A stretch of DNA of 64,000 nt from Lojkania enalia (lineage: Eukaryota > Ascomycota > Dothideomycetes > Pleosporales). The notes under the pieces were generated by a model. That model was not told the origin of the DNA, searched no databases, and was given only the letters and a program-made list of their open reading frames with translations. The position numbers and the translations under genes were made by a program. Location of the stretch: positions 62,001-126,000 of the forward strand of contig ML986641.1 of the NCBI GenBank assembly GCA_010094045.1, in the 5' to 3' direction. Shown here piece after piece: positions 52,795 to 64,000 of this stretch (position 1 is the stretch's first letter; every line of letters begins with the position of its first letter).

Positions 52795-55400
52795 GGTAAG
52801 GTATATAGTGATGCAGAGATATTGCAGACGTCAACAGAGTAGCATCTGCAGGAGGTGGGACGGGTGTATAGTATGTGTAAAAAGAATAAACAAAGGGACG
52901 AGGGGCAGCTCTCAATGGAGAACGGGAAAGCGCGTCACGGTGGGTATTATTTAGCTGTAGAAGAGCTTGGGCACCCAGTTGAGATAAGATCAAGGCAGGG
53001 GGGGAGAAGGGCCAGAGGAGTGATGTGCCAAGGGGTAGCATCCAAGACGATACCGCGGCAGGATGCACGCTAAGATATTAAAAGCGTGAAGACGGTCATG
53101 TTGCGAGTGACTGGGGGTGAAGGAGCGCTGGAGGGCTGGCCTGCTGGCATGCTGGCAACAGGCCGTGCCCGCATGTTCAAGCAGTCCCTGCGGAGGTCTG
53201 GTCTGTGGCGATGGGGACTGGGTGCAAGAGTGCAGGAGGAGCCAGCGCACCCCACACACATGGGCGGCGAATTGGCAGGCCTCGGGGCCTCACTGGGCCA
53301 GCAACAGGGCCTGAGCCTGAGGGTTACATCGTCTTCGCTTCGCTGCGTGTTGGATGCACGACGGAGCACGATGGACGCGGGCAGGGGAGCGACGGAGGGG
53401 CTGTACGCCACCGCCCGAGGGGCCAATGAGCGGCGTGAGGCGCGGTGATCTGCCCGGTCGCTACCTCGGAGCACACAACGGCTTCAGCCAAAGAGCGCTG
53501 TGGAGGGCTTGTTTCGAGTCCGCCGGCCGGGGGGGGCGAGTGGGCGAGGAGGACGACGTTCCTGCGCGGGTGGGCCATGGCCTTGCTCGGCCAGCATGAG
53601 CAGGGAGCCTCAGCAGCCACGGCGACGAACGGGGCGCGGGAGGACAGCATGAGCGCGAATGGCGGTGCGTCCGGGGCCAGCGGAGCCGACCGCGATGCCA
53701 AACAGCAAAGGAGAGTTGCCCGGCAGGCCGTTGGGGGAGGCTGCTGCATCGAAGGCTGTATGGAAACCGTAGCGCTTTCTAGCTGGCTTCGCTGGCTAAC
53801 CATCCGCCGCCGCCGCCGCCGCCGCCAGCAGCGATGCCGAGGGCTCACCATCCAGATAGCTGCTGCCGGGGCGCACATGTACGTAAGGGCGCGCAGGGGA
53901 AGCTGCTGGTGCTGTCCGCGAGGCCATACTGACACTGTCTGATCTGGTGTTGCGTGCCTGCGACGACGGACAGCACCAGCACCAGCAAGGCTGCCAGACT
54001 ACTGATGCGCGCTGCGGCGGACGAGGGCCCCGGGACCGCGCGCGGTGCACCACCATAACCACCACCCACGGCGAAGGCGAAGGCGACGACGAGGGAGATC
54101 GAGGGGCATTGTCGCCAGCATGACGACGCTGGGATGGCGATGGGGCCCGTCTGGCTGCTGGGAAAAAGCCCATTATCGGGAGAGGAGCATCCCGCTTCTG
54201 CAACTCACCACCACGACCACCGCTGCTGCTGTTTCTGCTTCTGCTGTCGCGACCATTAGGTCCGCCGTCGCTCGCATGGTTCATGGTTCGGTGCATGGTC
54301 GGGAGGCCGCCCGTGTGCTGCTCTGGGCGCCTTTGGTCGTCTGCTCCTGTTCCTGGTCGTCGCCTGCTCCGCAGTACAGTCTTGGCGATCCCAGCGGAGC
54401 GGATGCGTGATAACACCAGGCGGCGTGATGTGAACAAGATATGACCACCGCCATCCTCCAGCGCAATCGAACCCCCACGACCTTGAGACTGCCCTCCAGC
54501 GCGACCAAGGCGCAGCACCAGCTCCACCAGCAATCCCGTCCCCCTCCGCCAGACACGGCCGTTCAGATTCGCTTCTCGCGCCAGTTAGCGGCGACGCTAC
54601 GCCCGCGATGCTCTCCTGCAATTTGGATGCCGAACTGCTGCTTCTTTGCGCTGTGTGGCAGCAGAGCGGTCGATCGTGATCACGCATCTACGGCCTGACC
54701 ACCCCTCTCATCATCGTGACCGCCAATCATGCCCGTGTCCACCTGCTGCGTCTGCGCCCAGCTGATTTCATGCATCGCTGGCGCATATTGCCGTATGTAC
54801 GGACTCGACTACTGTCGCTATCACTCTTGCGCTCCTCCTCTTGAGCCCCCGCCCGATGAGCCGCCATTGTGTCCGTGTGCTTGCGCTCCAATCGCGCTCC
54901 CGCCGACGACCGAGGAACCTTGGAACTATTCCTCTTGGGACGTGCACGTGAGTGAGACACGCATCGGCGACAAGCACTACTTGGGCACGCTGGCAGGCGG
55001 ACCACCGCGGCATCAAATCAGCACTTTCTTCTTACTCAATTCCCGCTTCCCAGGGCCCGTCAGCAGGTCCTCTACTCTGCGCCTAGCCCGGACAGGGGCC
55101 CCCTCTCGATTGCTGCTGTTAGCCGCCTGTTCCTGAGAAACCGCAATTCCAAATGGGTGCTGGCGCTGGATGAATGTGCGGGGTGATAGACGACGGCCGG
55201 GGAGGCGGGTCCTGGCAAGCTTCACTCCCCTCTTGCGCGTGCTTGTTCGCGGCCTTCTTTCAGCCACCATCTTGCGCAGAGCAAACCCCTTCGTATTCGA
55301 TCGAATAATCGAACGGGTGCGAGCAGATGCGCCTATCCCGAATCCCCCCTAGGCTACCCTATTGTCCGCACCACACCTGAGCTGGAATGGTTATCGAAGA
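52795..55400. promoter_or_regulatory. GC-rich upstream region of Zn2Cys6 gene
   Basis: 2.6 kb upstream of the regulator. From about 53100 to 55400 it is strongly GC-rich, which opens long frames on both strands at once (for example 54533-53796 minus and 53445-53942 plus). These are rich in Arg, Pro, Ala, Ser and trinucleotide-repeat products and I do not support any as a gene. It probably serves as a long promoter or 5' leader. Confidence 0.4.
53804..53826. repeat. (CCG)7 trinucleotide repeat
   Basis: Seven full CCG units plus two bases, perfect, inside the GC-rich upstream region of the Zn2Cys6 gene. Confidence 0.95.
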
Positions 55401-58256
55401 GCCTCATGCGGGGACATCGGCGCCATGCTGTGCCGGCAACGACGGCAACCGCTAGCACCAAACAGCTGTTGATAGGGAGCATCGACGGCTACCGTTAGGG
55501 AGGGTCTTGTCACGTCGACTCGTGTCCTTGGCTTCCCACTTTATTTCGACCATTCAACTACTGCCGAAGACATCTGACCCTGGGATGATCAAATGCAACC
55601 GCCATCGACTCCAGTGCTCTAGATGCTCAACCCTTGCGATTTGAAGGGCCCACAAACCTACTGGGGCAGATAACGCTAAAGCCCTCTAGCGACGGTGATG
55701 CAAGTTTTAGCTCGTTCGTTGAATCTCCGAACCTAGTTTCTCGGGGTATTAATGAAGCAACAGCTGGTGGTGGCGTCGATGATAAGCCGTTGCAACTGTT
55801 AAGAGTGTTTTGCGATTATTGCGAGACTGGCAATCCCCTCCTCAGCCGGAAGCTGCTTTCGTGCTACTTCTTCGACTTCGATTGTTGAAAGCGTGCAAAG
55901 TACTAGCCTTTCACTTTTTCCAAATTGACAAGAAGTAGCCTTATAATTTTCAATTCCTCGTATGGTATGCGCAGTTTCAACGGTAAACCGCTAACGCGAC
56001 AGTGATAGTTGTCCTACCTAACCACGCCGTAAACACAAATTAAACAATAAGGTACCGTGAACTTGAAAAGTGCAGAAAAGCAGTCAGCGACCTAAGGGTG
56101 GAAGCCCTTGAAGGTGGACAAGTACAGCTAAGCAACAGTTTCAACTAATTTGACGAACTAGCAGCTGCAGCTAGAAATTGTAGCTAACCCAGGCTTGGCA
56201 TTCGTGAATCGGTTAATCTCGACAGCATTCTTCCACAGCAAAACAAAAAGAAAATCTTGGCTAGCTCTGTCACGAAGCTCACCAGCGGCCATTCCATCGC
56301 CATAGATATTATATGTCATCGCCGAAGCTAAAAACACTAATCTAATATTTTTCGAATGAACGAACGCAAAAGATCGGAAACTATTGACAAATACCGCTGA
56401 GAATCCTATCGCGAGGTCGACGAGCTGCAGTTCTAAATGTACACTGCTTGTCACGATCATATGGCCAAGATCAATAATAGACCCCTTTCTCCATTGATAG
56501 GCCCTGCATTTGATCTGGCTGGGCAGAATCGCTCTCTCTCGGTCGTACCTAGGTTGATGATTCCCTTCTTGAGTTTTCTCTAGATCATTTGAAATTTTAA
56601 ATTTCCTCTTCGGATGTATTCCCTAGGTCCTTGGGCTTTTTCCCGAATTTCCCCAGTCTACAAGGAAAGATGCCCCGATGCTAGGTTCTCAGGAGTGTAA
56701 TAGTCAGGGATTCTCAGCTTGATGTTTGTCGTTGCCAGTAATAGAGTGTCCCCTGTTCCTGGATTCGTCGATCTACTGTACTTGACCACATAACGACTAT
56801 TACATCTCCATGACAATTGAGCCCGACCTATATTCTTATTGCCTATTAAATGAACCGCGAATCATGAACCCCATGCATCCTATGAGTTATTCCGTATGTA
56901 TCAACTTCTGCTTGGTTCGACTCTTCTTTGCCGCCTGGTGCGATACCCTATTAGTTGATATTATATCGACTCTAACATCATGAGGATTTCCTCATAATCT
57001 GTACATGCCCAAACTTTTTTCCGGTCTATTAGATAAAGGAAGAAATTAAATTTTCTCTATTTCGACACACTTTCGGGTCTGCCATATTAGGATGGGTCAG
57101 TGACAATAATATCCTTGGGACGCCTTCCCTCTACATCTTCGCTCTAACTACACAATGCTTCGCGACGCCCATCAGAACCGCTACTTTGATACGAGATCTT
57201 GTAGCATCTCTCTGCCTTTCCTAGAGCCATAATGTCCATTGTTACTAATACGAACACCTGAAAAGCTTCTATAGTCAGGTAACCAGGCACATAGAAACAA
57301 TAACGTAGTCTAGCGGTTTTCGAGCAAATATCAAGAAGTGATGATGGCGGCGAGCTGTAAATAGACATATATACTGTCTTAAATTATATTAGCAATATCG
57401 ATCACCTCAATTTACATTGGATATTTCGAGTTATTTTCTTCCATCTCTAGTCATACCAGCTACCTCATCCATCTTAAGCTTTATCACCTACCTCTGTCTA
57501 TATCAACCATCTCGAGTCACGTCAGCTATCTTAACTATCTTGAGTTATATTAACTATCCTAGCTGCATTAGCTATAATAATTATCTTGAATGGTATCGGC
57601 TAGCTCAACTATCGTTTCACTCATTTCTTCGATAATTCGAGTTACTCTTCAGTGCTTTAGTATCGAATTATATATCCATGACCAAGGTACACAATTTCAA
57701 CAATAATAGAGGCAATTACTTCGTGCTGGCAGACTTGGGCGGGCTGAGGAACATGGTTCATTGGTATGGCTGCGCAACGAACGAATTCGAGTAATATGTG
57801 CTGGTGAGTGAACTAGCAAATATATATCTTGGTACAGAAGTTCAATTGCAACGGGGTAGATGTGTCGATGAATAGAGGAACGGAGGAGATATGTGGTGTA
57901 TAATGCTGAAGTTGTTCTATGATAGCATACTGATATGTCTTCACTAGTTTTTCATCGGGTAGGCCTGAGACTGAGACTATGGGCGATATATCATGATGTA
58001 CGGGATTCTAAACAACGAAGCAATTCATAACATAGAATATTTGTAGACATCATTTTTCAGCGTTAATGCAGTGAAGAAATTCATCTTGAAGAACTTGGTT
58101 GTCGTCGAACATTTCCTCCTCACTAGGATCTTGGCAAAAATTATCGGTGACTAGATTTTCCGGACCGCACTCGCTTAACGCGTAGCCTTTCACACCAGAA
58201 TTACCCACCTACACCCTGACCGATCATTCTCGAGTACCCCCGACACACGATTCAAA
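55401..58256. other. Gene-free stretch, AT-rich in its right half
   Basis: 2.9 kb. GC falls sharply after about 55880. A minus-strand frame at 56460-56158 (100 codons) and a plus-strand frame at 55634-55888 are open but unrecognised. A degenerate tandem repeat lies at 57384-57650. The last 250 bases hold the promoter of the eL43 gene. Confidence 0.4.
57384..57650. repeat. Degenerate tandem repeat, AGCTATCTTGAGTTATATTA-like
   Basis: Variants of ATCTYGAGTYAYRTYAGCTATCTTAACT recur about nine times with changes in length: GAGTTATTTTCT, AGTCATACCAGCTACCTCA, GAGTCACGTCAGCTATCTTA, GAGTTATATTAACTATCCT and others. The period is about 15-30 bases. Boundaries are by eye. Confidence 0.6.
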
Positions 58257-58791
58257 ATGACCAAACGCACGAAGAAGGTCGGCATAACCGGTAAATACGG
58301 CACGCGCTATGGCGCTTCGCTCCGTAAGCAGGTCAAGAAGATGGAAGTACGTCGAGCCCAGTAGCATCATTTTCTCTGCGACAGTCCAGCGGGTGTATAT
58401 GGATGCTAACAAATTTCGTCAATAGATCACGCAGCACGCCCGGTAATTACTCCCGCTGATCGATTTACCGAGTTGAGAGGTTTTGGGAGAAACTGGAGGC
58501 TAATTGATTGGAACAGATATACATGCACATTCTGCGGCAAGACCGCTGTCAAGAGGAAGGCAGTCGGTATCTGGGAGTGTAGGTCCTGCAGGAAGACTAC
58601 TGCTGGTGGAGCTTACACTGTCTCGTAAGATGCCCTTTACCTGGATCTGGAGATTACAGAAAGCCGGGAGCAATGACGTTCACGATGAGGATTATTTCCG
58701 AAATTTTACTGACTAGAATTCTTCTAGAACTCCTGCCGCTGCTGCCACCAGGTCGACGATTCGACGATTGAGGGAGATTGCTGAGGTTTAA
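58257..58791 (+). CDS. RPL43: 60S ribosomal protein eL43 (L43/L37a)
   Basis: Zinc-ribbon protein of the large cytosolic ribosomal subunit. Four exons: 58257-58346, 58426-58442 (17 nt), 58517-58624, 58728-58791; introns 79, 74 and 103 nt; 92 residues, the standard length. The start [20 protein letters not shown] and the end [13 protein letters not shown] are typical. The zinc site is YTCTFCG (Cys39, Cys42) with WECRSCRK (Cys57, Cys60). Three introns, one beginning right after residue 30, fit the intron-rich pattern of fungal ribosomal protein genes. An alternative acceptor at 58716 (GACTAG) would break the frame. Identity is certain. Confidence 0.98.
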
Positions 58792-59057
58792 GTGGTATTG
58801 ATTGTATGGGCTGGAGGAGTACTTTCAAGCGGGTTTCATACTAGAGGCGCCCTTACCGAGAATTGACACATGGTTCGTGCTAGCGCTTAGGTGCCGGTCC
58901 TGTGACGATTGGGGTTTATTAGGATTCCTGAAAACATAATGGCATATATAACGACAACATGACCGTTCATATCAAGAATGAATTGCCTCCAGCTGGGAAT
59001 CTTACTCTTTTGGATAAGATCCGATAGCAGATGCTACACCCATTGGACTCTTCTACC

Positions 59058-60696
59058 TTACGACGTCTTCGCCTTTCCATTAGAGATTCCTTTCCCGTTG
59101 GCATATATCGAGTGACATCCTTCCGCTTGATTTTCCCTTTTCACACCAAGAAACATTCCCAATATGAAGATCCACATTTGCACCATTAAGACCACAGCCC
59201 TGACCATATAGTCCTTCCAGCCAAAAACTGGCATTATACCCCTACTGAACTTAGCGTTCTTAGCTTGCCAGGTCACATCTCCACCTAACCTTAGCCCGAC
59301 TCTCATTCCACTTGAGAAACCGTCCTCGTGAAAGCCATACCCTGTCCAAGCACCTGTATACCATATCCCCCTCTTACCTTGAATCTTTTCTAGCTCTTCT
59401 TGGGCAGCGACTATCTTGGCATTGTAAAGCGGGTGGCGATATTCATATATAGCTTGAGTTAGCGAAGGTGATGGAGGTGACGCTGGGTTGAGTGTCACAA
59501 GAATATCGCTGAACGTCGAAGCTGGCAGTGATTGGAGGATATTCATATTGTAGGTTAGGGAGACCGTCTGTAGAGCCCTAGAGACAGAAGAGGTAGGCTT
59601 GCTTGGAGGTTGAGAGTGAGTAAGGTAATTCCAGGCTGACCACGCTGAGCGTCTTTTAGGCATGAGCTGCAACTGTTAGTAAACGTAGGTAAGGGAGATG
59701 GTTGCGGAATACTGAGAGATCAGAGTGCAAATATGCAGTATTTGGCGTTGTTTCAAACGCTCTCAGGATTTCTTTTTCTTCAAACGTCGCTGCATTCCCA
59801 AGGAGATTAAACGCTTGATCACCATGACAAGCAAGGACGACTTCGTCGAATTCTTCCACTTTCCCCTCTTCTCTACCACCTAACGTCACCTGCACCCGCC
59901 CACTTTCCCGCTTCAACGATGTGACAGGAGTGCTCAAGTGCACTTTCGCTTGATTACATTCCCTCATCACGGCATCAATATACTTTTTGGCCCCACCTTC
60001 AACTGTCAACCAAGGCGGTCGCCCCGCTACAGTCGATAGCAAATGATGATTCCACATGAACCTCGCCAGCGTCAGTGCCGGGAACTCCAGCGCGCATTTA
60101 CCTGGCCCCGTACTCCAGACACACGCCGTCATCGGGATTAGATAGTCGTCTCGGAAAGCATCCGAGTAGCCTTCCTTTTTGAGGTACTCGCCAATGCTCA
60201 TTTTGGCTGTAGTAGGGGAGGGAGGTGCGGCGAGAAGGTCCAGGGCAAATTGGTTGAAGCGTATGATATCGAATATCATGCGCCAGAAAGATGGTTTGGA
60301 GATGTTTGAGCGCTGGGCAAAGAGGGAGTTAAGGGAGGTGCCAGACCACTCGAACACTCCGCCGTCTCGCGAGATCCCGAAGGTCATTTGCGATGGCATT
60401 ATTTCCACTCCCAGCGCATCCAGAAACGCGATGAAGTTTGCTAGAACGGGTAAGTATCTGCCAGATCACGTGCAGCTAGACTTTCACTCACGGTACGTCG
60501 CAGTGTTGAGAACAATGAACCCTGTATCCACGGCCGTCGAGCGCCCGTCATGCGTCCAGGTCACTGTATTTGTGTGACCGCCCAACCGACCTTCTTTCTC
60601 GAACAGATGGATGGAGTGGGTGGTGTTTCGGAGGGTCCAGAGGGTGCTTAGGCCGGATATGCCGCTGCCGATTATTGCTATTCGTTTCCTTTCCAT
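59058..60696 (-). CDS. FAD-dependent amine-oxidase-like protein
   Basis: Three exons on the minus strand, 60696-60492, 60440-59713, 59666-59058, with introns of 51 and 46 nt; 513 residues. The start MERKRIAIIGSGISGLSTLW is the FAD-binding glycine motif, followed by FEKEGRLGGHTNT (the ExxxxxGG-type element) and VDTGFIVLN. The middle has DDYLIPMTACVWST and LTVEGGAKKYIDAVM; the part KRESGRVQVTLGG, then EFDEVVLACHGDQAFNLL, is the second dinucleotide-fold section. The late YTGAWTGYGFHEDGFSSGMRV is the closing FAD-contact block. This is the COG2907-like group of predicted NAD/FAD-binding proteins with an N-terminal amine-oxidase domain. A hydrophobic segment near 470-485 may anchor it. Substrate unknown. 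Confidence 0.9.
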
Positions 60697-61863
60697 CGCT
60701 TAGGTGGTTGGGGAGCAGAGGATCAATACCTGAGGCCTAAGATTCGTTGGGAGGAGAATTTGACTATAGAATTTGAGGGGAAAGGGATATAGGGAGTGGT
60801 GAGGTCATTGATTCTTATGAGGCGGGTGTGGTTTCAGGGGGTTTTGGCTAGTAATGGTTTTTGGAATAAGGTAGGATGTAGTATCCGGAGCCTAATAATA
60901 GAGTAGAAGGAAATGTAATTTCGATATTTGGGCTTTAGAGAGTTATTTTATTGATCGTTCGATTGGACATTGTCGGGCGCGATTCATTGTTCGCTCGCAC
61001 TAGTACGTTTCTGGACGAGATATTGGATGTAGATCGGGTTGGATTGTTGTCCTCGAGATGGTGGTATTGTACAGCAAAGGGGTTCGAAGATTGGCTATAG
61101 GAGTTATATAATGTATCTAGCCAAATCAATAGGACGTCATGCTGTGTGAGCGTCGGGAGCAAGTAATGAGATCGAGGTATCCCGTTCTCTATTCAGAAAG
61201 TGGATTACAGCCATACAACCAATAATTAAAATAGGACCTTAAGTATTGTTTGTAGAACGGATATGGAAAGGAACTTAAAACGGGCCTAGGGCGGAGTGAT
61301 CGGTTTGAAACATAAAAAGTGAATATCGTCATCTCTGGAACTCCTAATTGAGTACTTATCTGGCTGGGACCATTCCTAGCTGTTCTGATGCTATAAAAGT
61401 TGCCACGGGCGGCCTACTGGTGCGTCTGGACAATCCCCAATTTTCGACATTCTCCATTAATCTAATCCTTTGGGGAACGGGAGTTTTGGTGTGCATACCG
61501 TTCGAGTGCCTGGCCTCAACCCATCGGTAAAGCTGTGATTATCTCTGCTACCAGGCTTCTTCACATCGCATATTAGATGTTGACAGATAATAGCTTTCAT
61601 GTCTAGAACAGGGAGTTTGCTGATCTCCACTTATTGGATGAAGTCCCAAACACGTGACACCAAGTGAGGCGCAAGCGCCAAGATGGCGATCCTGGCAGTC
61701 GGCCCTGGAGGGTGACGTTCCTGATCGAGCCTACCATTCACTATACTCACTCCACCCACTATCATATTACCCGTATCGCACAACAGAACGCCTCTCGCTC
61801 GCATTATACGCCTTCGCCGGATCATAACGTGTCAATAGAATCCCTCGCGAGGGCTTTGAAACC
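60697..61863. other. Divergent intergenic region
   Basis: 1.2 kb between the flavoprotein gene (minus) and VTI1 (plus). No gene seen. AT-leaning near 60900-61300; the 200 bases before 61864 are a likely VTI1 leader. Confidence 0.45.
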
Positions 61864-62779
61864 ATGTCCAACCTCATCGATGCGGAAGCCGGCACCGAAC
61901 GCTTCGGCAGCTACGAAGCCGAGCTGAAGCTCGTGCAAGCTGATTACAGCCAGCAGCTAGATCAGATACCAGAGCTGACGGGCGAGCCGCGGAAAGCTGC
62001 GATCGCGAAGGTGGAGAGGGCGTTAGAAGAGGCGGACGAATTGGTAAGTTGGAGCCTAGATACTATCGAGAAGCGGGCTTTGAAAAGCTGGAGACGGACA
62101 TCTCCCTATTATGGAGCTCAATGACTGGAGATCCGAAGGAATAGATGCTGACGGGCCGCTCCTCTAGCTCGGTCAAATGCGCATCGAGAAATCGAATGTC
62201 CCCGCTCCTTCAAAGAACAAGGTCAATCAGCGCCTCCGCAATTTCGAATCTGACGTCGATGCCGCAAAGCGTAAACTCAAGTCCTTTGCAGACGATCGCC
62301 GTGCCCTTTTCGGTTCACGCTACAAGGATGACCCAGAGCAAGACGACCACCTCGCGCAGCGTCAGCAGTTACTGTCGACTACTGATCGGGCAGAGAGGTC
62401 GTCCGCGCGAATTCAGAATGCGCATAGGATGGCCCTAGAGACGGAAGAGATCGGCCGCAATACTTTGTCCGACCTGCATTCCCAGGGTGAACAGATCAGG
62501 CACACGCGAGAGACGTTGCACCAGAGCGAGGGATTCACGGACCGGAGTATCAAGACGTTGAGGGGTATGGCGAGAAGGTACGATGGCCTCACCCCTAGCT
62601 TTCCCTGCATATCTGGCCGTGTTGATGTGAAGTCTTAGGGCATGGTGGCGTTTTTAAATGCTCTAGTATGCTAACGACGTTATGACTACAGGGCGGCTAC
62701 GAATCGGGTCATTACTATTGCAATTATCACGGTCTTGGTTTTGCTTATTATTGCGGTTATCTTCAGCAAGTTTAGGTGA
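61864..62779 (+). CDS. VTI1: Vti1 SNARE protein
   Basis: Qb-SNARE for fusion in Golgi, endosome and vacuole traffic. Three exons: 61864-62043, 62168-62577, 62692-62779; introns 124 and 114 nt; 225 residues. The N-terminal helical-bundle domain covers about 1-105 (ELKLVQADYSQQLDQIPEL). The SNARE motif lies at about 130-195 (RMALETEEIGRNTLSDLHSQ then GEQIRHTRETLHQ), with the Gln in LHSQGEQI near the zero layer. A single C-terminal membrane anchor is at 203-221 (VITIAIITVLVLLIIAVIF) with the short tail SKFR. Length and order match the family. The start at 61864 fits MSNLIDAEAGTERFGSYEAE, and no earlier in-frame ATG improves it. Confidence 0.95.
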
Positions 62780-64000
62780 TTGAGCGAATCGTGCGTGGAT
62801 ACCTGTTTGGGCTTGGCGTTTTAGGACAACCTGTACAATGATATATTTACTGGGTTTTTGGAGAACTCATAACATATCAATCCAATATTTAGCATTTTAA
62901 AGACTCATATTCTTTGGGGGCGTACCCGGAAGTTGTTTCTATCGGTGCATTTCTCGGAATGTAAGGTCTATCAACCATCCCAATACTCGCTACATTCGGG
63001 TCTACTTGCGTCAACCGAAACAAAGGTCCCACGATGTAGACTTTCATTTCAATTGCTTTTCTTTCCCCTAGTCGTGGAGTGGCTTCGCACCGGTACTCCG
63101 TATACCGGTCCTTCATACCTAGACATTCTTTCGCGTCCTACATCCACGACTAATACCGACTATGTCGCAGATTAACAATCCTACATGTAATAACATTCCA
63201 GATATTACACGCCGAGATGAGCCTTGCGGTGTGCCCGCCCATCCACTATAGTTTCGCCAGCCGCCCTGGGCATAAGGCTTACAGCCCAGATCTACAGCGG
63301 GATCGGCATGCCCGCATGGGACCCGGAGAGAGTATTTGGTGTGTGAGGCGTTGGTGGCGGTAGTGTAGCAGGGCTGATATATGTACAGTTGATTCGGATA
63401 AATGCTGGGGTGATTGGGTGTGGGCTTAGATGTAGATTGGATTGGGGGAATGTGGGTAGATCGGGAGAAGATGGGAGTAGAAGGAATGGAATGAAAGTGA
63501 CTGAAACGTGGAGGAGCCCGAGCATGGGGTACTAGAGCGTGTGATGCTAACTATTGATTCCTCGATCTCCGAGTAGGATGCCATCCTGAAGCCTCTGGAT
63601 ATTCGTGATACTACCGGGCTTTCCATTTCTCACTCTTGGATCGCAGATCCGACGGTAGTTTCCCATAGACGAGAACACAGACTCGACGCATTCTTAATTC
63701 GGTCTCATATCTAGAAAGAACTGTTGTCGTATCGAAACACGAAATAGTAGATATGGGGTAGCGAGGTACATTACTGGAAGACCCATGCGGTCATGGTTCC
63801 ACAACATATCGAAACGTTAAAAATACCCCACGTGTTGAATGTATCAGCGGATCGTCAGCACTGTGCAACAAACACGGAGCATTGTATTTGTAGAAAAAGC
63901 CTAAGACAAAAACATCTAGATTCTGATAGAAGGATGCGGATATTCTAGCGCGAGAGCGGATTTCCTTCGTGCAGCTTACATGTCCTGGGGAAACGAAACG
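62780..64000. other. Right-edge gene-free stretch
   Basis: 1.2 kb with no gene I can support. The plus strand is purine-rich at 63400-63500, producing Ser/Pro/Leu-rich frames on the other strand that are not credible. A gene could begin beyond the edge. Confidence 0.45.

Noticed and set aside
53445..54687. Several long frames on both strands (up to 245 codons) in the GC-rich block
   Set aside because: Open in nearly all frames because stops are rare at high GC; products are Arg/Pro/Ala repeats.

Overview
The window reads as nuclear DNA of a filamentous ascomycete (Pezizomycotina). Most genes carry short introns of about 46-124 nt with GTRNGY-like donors and CTAAC/CTRAY branch sites. The gene set is fungal: UVE1-type UV endonuclease, Mug190-type tether, Dsc3, Zn2Cys6 factor, Rrg9. 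Exons of recognised families were rebuilt by reading across introns and checking phase. A class-level guess (Leotiomycetes-like) is inference only. None of the splice sites has transcript support.

Layout. 1-6 kb: 3' end of a bifunctional PFK2/FBPase2, two unrecognised genes (one with a probable 1-nt break in a poly(A) tract) and a mitochondrial pyruvate dehydrogenase kinase. 6.9-9.5 kb: cytochrome c and a short-chain dehydrogenase, divergently arranged. 9.9-15.6 kb: a tandem CCCH zinc-finger protein, a DUF2236/MpaB-type oxygenase, Rrg9, and a small protein with three HH-x-S-V-N repeats. 16.9-24.4 kb, all on the minus strand: Dsc3, Isa1, a secreted agmatinase-family enzyme with ten exons, and a MATE transporter. 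25-33.7 kb: a small possibly tubby-like protein, an N-acetylglucosamine-6-phosphate deacetylase, and divergently from it a 1232-residue SMP/C2 tether.

33.7-44.5 kb is gene-poor: one small cysteine-rich gene is supported. It contains an AT-rich island (about 39.3-42.3 kb) with fragments of repeat-like reading frames broken by stops of the kind made by C-to-T change, typical of repeat-induced point mutation, and ends at a 140-nt assembly gap after a poly(A) run. 44.7-52.8 kb: UVE1 with a possible mitochondrial N-terminal extension, a gene-free stretch, and a Zn2Cys6 regulator with a very long GC-rich upstream region (53-55.4 kb). 55.4-58.2 kb: AT-rich, with a degenerate tandem repeat. 58.2-62.8 kb: ribosomal protein eL43, a flavin amine-oxidase-like protein and the SNARE Vti1.

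The genes are mostly housekeeping and do not form an obvious cluster or pathway. Several serve mitochondria (PDK, cytochrome c, Rrg9, Isa1, possibly UVE1), but on different strands and without operon-like logic. I found no CRISPR, rRNA, convincing tRNA or intact transposon. The most unusual items are the triplicated small protein, the cysteine-rich protein with an in-frame skippable intron, the poly(A) frameshift gene, the AT-rich relic island and the secreted agmatinase.
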